This document shows positions 58,250 to 64,000 of a stretch of 64,000 nt of DNA, one piece after another. How positions within the stretch are numbered: the first letter of the stretch is position 1; every line of letters starts with the position of its first letter. Both the position numbers and the translations under genes were made by a program. The DNA comes from Streptomyces sp. MMG1533 (lineage in GTDB: Bacteria > Actinomycetota > Actinomycetes > Streptomycetales > Streptomycetaceae), in NCBI RefSeq assembly GCF_001279775.1, contig NZ_LGDG01000240.1:1-64000 (forward strand), read 5' to 3'. The notes under the pieces were generated by a model. That model searched no databases, was not told the origin of the DNA, and saw only the letters and a program-made list of their open reading frames with translations.

Positions 58250-60051
58250 GCCGCCACGACAACGACGCCCTGACCGTTATGGACTGGTTCTGTGGGGCCG
58301 GCGGCTCCAGCCAGGGCATGCACTCCATCCCCGGTGTCCGCATGGAGCGGGCGGCGAATCACTGGGAGCGGGCGATCGAGTCGCACGCCGCGAACTTCCC
58401 CACCGTCGACCACTACCGCGGCGACATCCGCGAGGCGCCGGTGGAGTCCTGGCCGGTGACGGACATCTTCTGGGCCAGCCCGGAGTGCCCGCAGTGGTCC
58501 AACGCGCGTGGCAAGAAGCGCGACTTCGACGCCTCCCTCCAGGGCGACCTCTTCGACGGGTTCGGCCCGTCCGAGGAAGTCGAGCGCTCCCGCGCCCTGA
58601 TGGAGGAAGTCCCGATGTATTTGCGCGGCGTCCAGCAGCGCGGCGGCCTCGTCAAGGCCGGGGTCGTCGAGAACGTCGTCGACGTCCGCGCCTGGGACCA
58701 GTGGGACCGCTGGATCGGCGAGATCACGAAGCTCGGCTACGAGACCCGCGTCATCGCCCTCAACTCGATGCACGCCGACCCGCGCACCGTGCACAAGGCG
58801 CCGCAGAGCAGGGACCGCCTGTACGTCGCCTACTGGCACCGGTCCCTCGGCCGGACCCCGGACTGGGACAAGTGGCTGCGACCGCGCGCCTGGTGCACCG
58901 GATGCGACCAGTGGGTGCAGGCCGTGCAGCGGTTCAAGCAGCCCGGGCGCGACATGGGCCGCTACCGCCAGCAGTACGTCTACCGATGCCCGAACGCCAC
59001 CTGCCGGAACCAGATCGTCGAGCCCGAGACGCTCCCGGCCGCGGTCGCCATCGACTGGGCGATCCCCGGGCAGCGCATCGGCGACCGGACCAAGCCCCTG
59101 GCGGACAAGACCCTCGCCCGCATCCAGGCCGGCCTCGACAAGTTCGCCCGGCCGATCACCCTTGAGGCCGCGGGCAACACGTTCGAGCGGCGTCCCGGCG
59201 TCCGCACCTGGCCCGTCGACGCACCCCTCACGACGCAGACCACAACGCCTACCAAGGCCATGGCCTACGAGCCGTTCATGGTCCCGGCCGGAGGCACCTG
59301 GCGCAATGACCCATCCAGCGTCCTCGACCCGATGGCCTGCCGCACCACCCGCGAGAACGACGGACTCGCCATCCCGCCGCTGCTGATCCCTGTCGAGGGC
59401 CGCGACGGCAAGGAGCCCGCCTCCGCGAACAACCCGCTCCGCACCCAGACCGCCCGCAACGAAACCGGCCTCGCCTGGCTGCCGTTCATGGTCACCATGC
59501 GCGGCGGCGGCGACCAACTCCGCGGCCGATCCATCGAAGAGCCCGTCGGCACCGTCTCCGCCAACGGCAACCACCACGGCCTCGTCACCCCCAACCTGCC
59601 CGCCTTCGTGATGCGGAACAACGGCAGCCAGGGCGACGGAGGCGAGCACTGCACCACGGCCGCCGAGTACTTCCGCACCATGACCACAGCCGGCCACCAG
59701 TCCCTCGTCACCTGGGAACACCTCCTTGTCCCCTACTACGGCAACGGCACCGCCAAGACCGTCCGGGAACCCGTCGGCACTCTCTCCACCCGCGACCGGT
59801 ACGCCCTCGTCCAGGGCGACGTCGACATCGAAGACGTCCTCTTCCGGATGCTCGAACCGCACGAGATCGGCCGGGCCATGAGCTTCGGCGACACGTACAT
59901 CGTGCTCGGCAACAAGCGGGAGAAGGTGAGGCAACTTGGTAATGCTGTCACTCCGCCAGCCGCCGAGGTCATCGCCGCGGCTCTGGTCGAGGCCATCACC
60001 GGCGAGGAACTGGATCGCTACGCCGAGCCGAACCTGGCGGTGGCGGCATGA
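58246..60051 (+). CDS. Phage DNA (cytosine-5) methyltransferase with internal repeats
   Basis: 601 residues. Motif I DWFCGAGGSSQGM, motif IV with the catalytic cysteine in SPECPQWSNARG, motif VI VVENVVDV, motif VIII QSRDRLYV and motif X LGNAVTPPAAEVI. Two CxxC pairs (WCTGCDQW; RCPNATCRNQ) look like a zinc ribbon in the target-recognition region. Then come six copies of a 36-residue repeat (starts near 327, 362, 397, 434, 473 and 509) of the form P-x-x-T-x-T, about eight residues, L or G-L, P-F-x-V. It would methylate cytosine to protect phage DNA from host nucleases. No matching nuclease gene is adjacent. Confidence 0.92.
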   Translation: MSRHDNDALTVMDWFCGAGGSSQGMHSIPGVRMERAANHWERAIESHAANFPTVDHYRGDIREAPVESWPVTDIFWASPECPQWSNARGKKRDFDASLQGDLFDGFGPSEEVERSRALMEEVPMYLRGVQQRGGLVKAGVVENVVDVRAWDQWDRWIGEITKLGYETRVIALNSMHADPRTVHKAPQSRDRLYVAYWHRSLGRTPDWDKWLRPRAWCTGCDQWVQAVQRFKQPGRDMGRYRQQYVYRCPNATCRNQIVEPETLPAAVAIDWAIPGQRIGDRTKPLADKTLARIQAGLDKFARPITLEAAGNTFERRPGVRTWPVDAPLTTQTTTPTKAMAYEPFMVPAGGTWRNDPSSVLDPMACRTTRENDGLAIPPLLIPVEGRDGKEPASANNPLRTQTARNETGLAWLPFMVTMRGGGDQLRGRSIEEPVGTVSANGNHHGLVTPNLPAFVMRNNGSQGDGGEHCTTAAEYFRTMTTAGHQSLVTWEHLLVPYYGNGTAKTVREPVGTLSTRDRYALVQGDVDIEDVLFRMLEPHEIGRAMSFGDTYIVLGNKREKVRQLGNAVTPPAAEVIAAALVEAITGEELDRYAEPNLAVAA

Positions 60052-60320
60052 GGGGCATCAAGGGCAGCAGCAGGGTCTGCGCCGTCGAGACCTGCGACCG
60101 CCGAGTCCGCCGTAACGGGCTTTGCGAGATGCACGACAGCCGGTTGAAGCGGACCGGGACGACGGACGATCCGCCGAAGCAGACGCTCGCCGACCGATTC
60201 TGGGCGAAGGTCGACCGCCGCGGCGCCGACGACTGCTGGCCCTGGACTGCGGCCACCCGAGCCTCCCCAGGACCGCGGCCCCGAGCTCGCCACCGCCGCC
60301 TGACCTACCCGGACACGACA
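60048..60320 (+). pseudogene. Truncated HNH endonuclease remnant
   Basis: The frame opened by the ATG at 60048 (overlap with the methyltransferase stop) begins like phage HNH homing enzymes: CAVETCDRRVRRNGLCEMH, then LADRFWAKVDRRGADDCWPW. After CWPW the sequence loses similarity; the HNH core with its catalytic His residues is missing. The frame runs to 60416 but the last part is antisense to the antitoxin gene. Regarded as a broken gene. Confidence 0.65.
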
Positions 60321-60321
60321 A

Positions 60322-60343
60322 CGGCCCCGCACACGCGGGGCCG
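60322..60343. terminator. Terminator at the end of the early operon
   Basis: CGGCCCCGC-ACAC-GCGGGGCCG, perfect 9-bp stem with a four-base loop, between the HNH remnant and the minus-strand antitoxin gene; it could serve both. Confidence 0.8.
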
Positions 60344-60370
60344 AGGAGGAGGAGAGGAGGAGCGATGGCG

Positions 60371-60625
60371 TCAGTCGTCGGAGTGGTCCGCCAGGTTGCG
60401 GGTCATGTCGGTGTAGATGTCCGGCCAGTGGCGGCGAATGTACTCGACGAGCTCTCGGTCGCTCTTCGCCTGCTCGTACCGCTTCACCGAGATGAGCACG
60501 GCCTGCGGCTTGTCGCGACGGGTGAGCACGAAGTCGGCATCGAGGAGTCGCGCCTCGGCGATGACGTCGGTCATGTTCGCGCGCGCTTCGGAGACTCCCA
60601 GCTCTCGAACCTTCGACTCACTCAT
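60371..60625 (-). CDS. Phd/YefM-type antitoxin, apparently orphan
   Basis: 84 residues from ATG 60625. Seen: LGVSEARANMTDVIAEA and FVLTRRDKPQAVLISVKRYEQ, the usual start of Phd/YefM proteins, which bind their own promoter and a toxin (Doc, YoeB or VapC type). No toxin gene lies downstream in the expected place; the terminator is only 28 bp away. It could neutralise a host toxin (anti-abortive infection) or maintain lysogeny. TATCCT-like -10 is seen upstream. Confidence 0.85.
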   Translation of the reverse strand: MSESKVRELGVSEARANMTDVIAEARLLDADFVLTRRDKPQAVLISVKRYEQAKSDRELVEYIRRHWPDIYTDMTRNLADHSDD

Positions 60626-60782
60626 GCGACCAGGATACACATTAGCTGGTCTGTAATCTCCGACGCGTTGTACAATTCAGGAGCGAGCGAAACCCCTGCA
60701 CCACGGGCCACGCCGCCCCCATGAGGGCTGCCTCAAAACAGCAACCGACCAGCAGAGACACCCTCCTGAGAGAAGAGATCAC

Positions 60783-61592
60783 GTGAGCTTCAAGGTCACC
60801 AACTGGGTGTGGTCCCGGTCCGAGTCCCGCAATGGGGCCCGGCTGGTCATGCTCGCGCTGGCCGATCGCGCCGACGACAACGGCTGCGCCTGGCCTTCCA
60901 TTGATGACCTTGCCGAGCGCACGAATCTAAGTCCGCGAGCCGTCCAGAAAGGCATCACGAACCTAGTCGAGCTGGGCGAGCTGAAGGTCGAGAACGGGGG
61001 CGGTCGGCACCGGTCGAACCGCTACCGCATCGTCCCGAAACCCCGCACATCTGACGGGGTTACTGACCAGGAACCCCGCACATCTGACGGGGTATCGGCC
61101 ACAGAAACCCCGAACTTTGCGCCCGAAACCCCGAACTTTGAAGCAGAAACCCCGAACTCTGCGACACAAAACCCCGTCCAAAGTTCACCCGAACCCCCAC
61201 TAGAACCGTCAGAGAACCGTCAGAGGAACCACCCCCCAGCCCCCCGCGACGAGCCACCGCTCGGAGAGCAGCTCTTCACCAAGTGGTGGGAGCAGTACGG
61301 GCACACCACGGCACAGGGCAAGGGCGCTGTCCGACGAACCATCGATGAGGCCCTTCGCAACGGCGTCGACGCCACTGAGTTGTGGCAAGCGCTCGACCGC
61401 CTCGGCGACCTCTCCAAGCCCGTCACCGGCGGCACCCTCCAGTTCGCCTTCTCCGAACTGCGCCAGTCCAGCCGCCCCCAGCTCCGCGCCGTCCCCGGCG
61501 GCTGGACCGGCCAGAACCGTCCACACCCCGCCACCGGTGCCGCTGCGCCCGCGCCCACCGCAGACGACTACAAGAACGCGAGGCCCTTCTGA
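60783..61592 (+). CDS. Phage replication initiator (HTH plus iteron-carrying linker)
   Basis: 269 residues, GTG at 60783. Residues 1-80 form a winged helix like phage O/DnaD proteins (MSFKVTNWVWSRSES, then MLALADRADDNGCAWPSIDDLA). The linker of residues 86-132 is made of repeats (PRTSDGV twice, ETPNF-type three times), encoded by DNA iterons; then a C-terminal helical domain (QLFTKWWEQYGHTTAQGKGAV). A loader and DnaB-type helicase follow. This order is that of lambda O-like systems, with origin in the initiator gene. Confidence 0.8.
   Translation: MSFKVTNWVWSRSESRNGARLVMLALADRADDNGCAWPSIDDLAERTNLSPRAVQKGITNLVELGELKVENGGGRHRSNRYRIVPKPRTSDGVTDQEPRTSDGVSATETPNFAPETPNFEAETPNSATQNPVQSSPEPPLEPSENRQRNHPPAPRDEPPLGEQLFTKWWEQYGHTTAQGKGAVRRTIDEALRNGVDATELWQALDRLGDLSKPVTGGTLQFAFSELRQSSRPQLRAVPGGWTGQNRPHPATGAAAPAPTADDYKNARPF
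61037..61180 (+). repeat. Iterons of the putative phage replication origin
   Basis: Six copies of ACCCCG with flanking A residues start their CCCCG at 61041, 61074, 61108, 61129, 61150 and 61172. Spacings are 33, 34, 21, 21 and 22 bp. The last four are about two helical turns apart. The first two each carry an inverted repeat, AACCCCG...CGGGGTT. The 60641-60782 gap before the gene is AT-richer than elsewhere. This is the structure of an iteron origin inside an initiator gene. Confidence 0.75.
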
Positions 61593-62176
61593 TGACCTCC
61601 GCCGAAGAGCGGCGCACCCGCCACGACGCCGCCCAAGCCGCAGCCCGCGCCGAGATCCGCGGCCAGACCCTCGACCGCTACCTTGCCCGCCGCCCGAAGT
61701 CCTTCACCGAGGACCACCCCGTCCGGCCCGAGATCGAGAAGTGGATCAGCGACTTCCTCGCCGGCTCCCACGCCTCGCTGCTGCTGCTCGGTGAACCGGG
61801 CACCGGGAAGACCTGGCACCTGTGGAAGGTCGGCGAACTGCTGATCCGCCGCGGCTGGTTCGGCCGCTACTACCTCGTCTCCGACTTCGAGTTCAAAGCC
61901 GCCGCGGACCGGCCCGTCAACCACGAGCGGATGCAGACCTGGCGTGAGGCGCCACTGATCGCTCTCGACGACCTGGGCGCCACGCAGCTGTACCCGTGGA
62001 CGGTCGACGCCATCGCCCAACTGATCGATGCCCGCTGGCAGAACCAGCTGCCCACGTTGATCTCCACCAACCTGCCGACCCTCGAGCCGCTCGGCCCGCG
62101 CACACAGTCCCGCTTCGCCGACGGCGGATCCACCTTCGCCACCTTCACCGGCACCGACTTCAGGAAGGCCTCATGA
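61592..62176 (+). CDS. DnaC-like helicase loader (AAA+ ATPase)
   Basis: 194 residues, TGATG overlap with the initiator. Walker A at 67-74 (LLLLGEPGTGKTW), Walker B at 122-128 (LIALDDLGA), and a sensor-type region around ISTNLPTL. This is the pattern of DnaC/IstB loaders that place the helicase at the origin. Shorter than IstB. Directly in front of the DnaB-like gene in an ATGA overlap. Confidence 0.85.
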   Translation: MTSAEERRTRHDAAQAAARAEIRGQTLDRYLARRPKSFTEDHPVRPEIEKWISDFLAGSHASLLLLGEPGTGKTWHLWKVGELLIRRGWFGRYYLVSDFEFKAAADRPVNHERMQTWREAPLIALDDLGATQLYPWTVDAIAQLIDARWQNQLPTLISTNLPTLEPLGPRTQSRFADGGSTFATFTGTDFRKAS

Positions 62177-63549
62177 CCCACGACCACGAGCCCCCCGCCG
62201 ACGACGCGTTCGACGGCAGTCAGGCCTTGCAGCCGCCGCCGTTCGATCTGGACGCCGAGAAGGCAGTCCTCGGCTCGATGATCCTCTCCGGCAATGCGCT
62301 CGAGGAAGTTGTCGAGATCCTTAAGCCGGAGCACTTCTACCGTCCCGGCCACGAGGCGATCTACCGGGCGCTCGTAGACCTCCACAACGAAGGTGCCGCC
62401 CACGACGAGATCGCCCTCACCAACCGGCTCGAGCGGGACGGCGACCTGACCCGCTGCGGCGGCCGCGGCTATCCGTTCACGCTCGTCCAGGCCGTGCCCA
62501 CGGTCGCCCACGCCGAGTACTACGCCGGCGTCGTCCGCGAGAAAGCCGTCCTCCGGAAGATCCTCGCCGCCGGGAACAGCATGGCTCAGGGCGTCCACAG
62601 CCGCGAGCGTTCCCCTGACGAGATCATCCAGGACGCCTACGACACCCTCGAAGGACTCGCCGGCCTCACCGACACCGGCGACGAAGACCTGTCCATCGGC
62701 ATCGACATCATGGACACCGTCGCCGAGGTCGTCGACATCCGCGAGAACGGCCCCAAGCTCGGACTCCTCACCGGGTTCCTCGACTTCGACGCCCTCACCG
62801 GCGGCCTCCTGCCCGGTCAGTTCATCCTCATCGCCGCCCGCCCCGCCATGGGCAAGTCGGTCCTCGCCGGGGACTTCGCCCGCTACACCGCGATCCGCAA
62901 CGACGTCCCCACCGCGTTCTTCTCCCTCGAGATGGGCCGCAAGGAACTCGAGAAGCGGTTCCTGTCCGCGCACGCCACGTACCCGCTGCACTGGATGAAG
63001 GCCAAGGGGCCCATCGACGACGGCAAGGTCATGGACCTGGTCGAGGCCGGCAAGGACATGCAGTCGTCGCCGCTGTTCATCGTCGCCGACACCGGCATCA
63101 CACTCGCCAAGATCCGATCGCACTGCCGTCGCGTACAGCGCCAGCACGGTCTCGGCCTCGTCGTCATCGACTACTTGCAGCTGATGAGCGGCGAAACGAC
63201 CGGCCGCAACGACAACCGGCAGCAGGAAGTGTCCCGGATCAGCCGCGGCCTCAAAACCCTCGCCATGGACCTCCAGGTCCCGGTCATCGCCCTCTCGCAG
63301 TTGAACCGTGGCCCCGAGCAGCGGCAGGACAAGAAGCCGATGATCTCCGACCTCCGCGAGTCCGGATCCCTCGAGCAGGACGCCGACATCGTCATCCTGC
63401 TCCACCGCGAAGACGCCTACGACAAGGAATCCCCTCGAGCAGGTGAGGCGGACCTCATCGTCGCCAAACACCGCAACGGGCCGACGGCAACGATCACCGT
63501 CGCCTTCCAAGGGCACTACGCCCGATTCGTCGACATGGCCCAGACCTGA
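62173..63549 (+). CDS. dnaB: DnaB-type replicative helicase
   Basis: 458 residues, close to the length of bacterial DnaB. N-terminal domain (DLDAEKAVLGSMILSGNAL), linker helix, then RecA-like motor: Walker A ARPAMGKS, LVVIDYLQLM, QLNRGPEQR, and the H4-type SGSLEQDADIVILLHRED. It unwinds phage DNA after loading by the preceding DnaC-like protein. Overlaps the loader gene by 4 bp. Confidence 0.95.
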   Translation: MTHDHEPPADDAFDGSQALQPPPFDLDAEKAVLGSMILSGNALEEVVEILKPEHFYRPGHEAIYRALVDLHNEGAAHDEIALTNRLERDGDLTRCGGRGYPFTLVQAVPTVAHAEYYAGVVREKAVLRKILAAGNSMAQGVHSRERSPDEIIQDAYDTLEGLAGLTDTGDEDLSIGIDIMDTVAEVVDIRENGPKLGLLTGFLDFDALTGGLLPGQFILIAARPAMGKSVLAGDFARYTAIRNDVPTAFFSLEMGRKELEKRFLSAHATYPLHWMKAKGPIDDGKVMDLVEAGKDMQSSPLFIVADTGITLAKIRSHCRRVQRQHGLGLVVIDYLQLMSGETTGRNDNRQQEVSRISRGLKTLAMDLQVPVIALSQLNRGPEQRQDKKPMISDLRESGSLEQDADIVILLHREDAYDKESPRAGEADLIVAKHRNGPTATITVAFQGHYARFVDMAQT

Positions 63550-63567
63550 CCCGAAAGGAGAACCACC

Positions 63568-63735
63568 GTGCCCTACCTCGACACCTGCGACCGCTGCCTC
63601 ACCGAAGACAGCCCCGCCATACCGCCCGCCAAGGTCACGCCCAACGGCCCCGGCTCCGTCCTCGCCACGTACCGCTGCCCCACCTGCGGTCGCACGTGGA
63701 CCTGCGGATGGGCCGACCAGGGCGAGGCCGCCTGA
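63568..63735 (+). CDS. Zinc-ribbon phage protein
   Basis: 55 residues, GTG 63568 after AAAGGAG. CDRC near the start and CPTCGRTWTC further along give a zinc ribbon. Small nucleic-acid-binding or regulatory phage protein. Stop overlaps the next ATG. Confidence 0.6.
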   Translation: MPYLDTCDRCLTEDSPAIPPAKVTPNGPGSVLATYRCPTCGRTWTCGWADQGEAA

Positions 63736-63947
63736 TGCCCGACACCCGCTTGCGCTGCCGGGAGTGCCACCGCCCGCTCCGCCGCCCGTCGCTGTCGGGC
63801 TACGGCCCGGTGTGTGAACGCCGCCGCAACGCCAGACCCGCACCCACGCCGGCAGCCCGCACCCCGACCGCCGGGCCCGTCCCGCAGATCGACGGGCAGG
63901 TCGAACTGCCGCTGATCCCGTTCCAGCCCACCTTGCACAGCCTCTGA
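63735..63947 (+). CDS. DUF6011-like zinc-binding phage protein
   Basis: 70 residues, ATG 63735 (TGATG). RCRECHRPLRRPSLSGYGPVC is the four-cysteine pattern of small DUF6011-like proteins, followed by a Pro-rich linker and QVELPLIPFQ at the end. Function unknown. Confidence 0.6.
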   Translation: MPDTRLRCRECHRPLRRPSLSGYGPVCERRRNARPAPTPAARTPTAGPVPQIDGQVELPLIPFQPTLHSL

Positions 63948-63981
63948 CGACCACCGCACCACCGACACCGAGGAGAACCCC

Positions 63982-64000
63982 GTGACCACCGAAACCCCCA
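63982..64000 (+). CDS. Start of next phage gene (cut by window edge)
   Basis: GTG at 63982, eight bases after GAGGAG, opens a frame that runs out of the window after six codons (M-T-T-E-T-P). A gene is likely given the good Shine-Dalgarno sequence and the operon context, but nothing more can be said. Confidence 0.6.

Larger units (their letters stand above)
44960..64000. mobile_element. Left part of an integrated prophage or phage-like element
   Basis: The boundary is at the uppP fragment, where the attachment core should lie (about 44,940-44,985). Then follow integrase, repressor and Cro-like genes, excisionase-like gene, a dense early operon with recombination and modification genes, and DnaC/DnaB-type replication genes. 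All these are temperate phage hallmarks. The right end, with structural genes and the second attachment site, is outside the window. The left edge is estimated. Confidence 0.88.

Noticed and set aside
61037..61180. CRISPR-like array
   Set aside because: Repeats are short and inside a coding frame, with spacing of helical turns; iteron explanation fits better.
61870..63954. Antisense open frame of 694 codons over the helicase genes
   Set aside because: High GC gives long antisense frames. The DnaC-like and DnaB-like genes on the + strand have clear motifs.

Overview
The window is high-GC actinobacterial DNA, almost certainly a Streptomyces chromosome. Reasons: strong third-position G/C bias, frequent GTG starts, GTGA/ATGA start-stop overlaps, several probably leaderless promoters, and families typical of the genus (DUF1707, DUF5999, DUF3037 with a HipA-like kinase, a xylan operon). 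No rRNA or tRNA gene was seen.

Positions 1-44,840 are host chromosome, mostly small operons separated by hairpin terminators. 85-2321 is a molybdate block (modB, modA and a ModE-like HTH-TOBE regulator; modC would lie to the left). 2425-5010 holds a DUF1707 protein and a large APC permease. 5539-13382 is a xylan-use cluster: intracellular GH43 enzyme, sugar-binding lipoprotein, two permeases, secreted GH10 xylanase and a LacI regulator. The enzyme outside releases xylo-oligosaccharides, the ABC importer takes them in, and the GH43 enzyme cuts them; palindromes of the known xylanase-box type precede the GH43 gene. 13608-31437 is a patchwork of regulators and transporters, including three EamA exporters. 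One of these has a leader with a 13-codon mini-ORF and hairpins that looks like an attenuator. 31533-44758 carries the HipA-like/DUF3037 pair, two SDR genes, a peptide-binding lipoprotein, ung, lnt, a flavin monooxygenase and an AI-2E-type permease.

From about 44,960 to the right edge is the left part of a temperate prophage or phage-like element. It sits inside uppP: only the last 45 or so codons of uppP remain at 44,840-44,980, directly against the tyrosine integrase. Next come a divergent repressor/Cro pair with shared operators, an excisionase-like HTH gene, and a long tightly overlapping early operon broken up by five or six terminator-like hairpins. The operon encodes an abbreviated sliding clamp, a PD-(D/E)XK exonuclease with a probable annealing partner, a LAGLIDADG endonuclease next to an ASCH gene, DUF4326, small membrane proteins and a C5-cytosine methyltransferase. 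An orphan Phd-type antitoxin follows on the other strand. The replication module is an HTH initiator with in-gene iterons, a DnaC-like loader and a DnaB helicase. Structural and lysis genes are not in the window.

The most notable points are the LAGLIDADG gene that begins with a copy of the ASCH gene's first nine codons, which the downstream ASCH gene repeats in recoded form; the 21-22 bp iterons inside the initiator gene; the uppP integration site; the six-fold repeat inside the methyltransferase; and the mini-ORF leader of the EamA gene at 24,036. All calls were made by reading the sequence; no database search was run.
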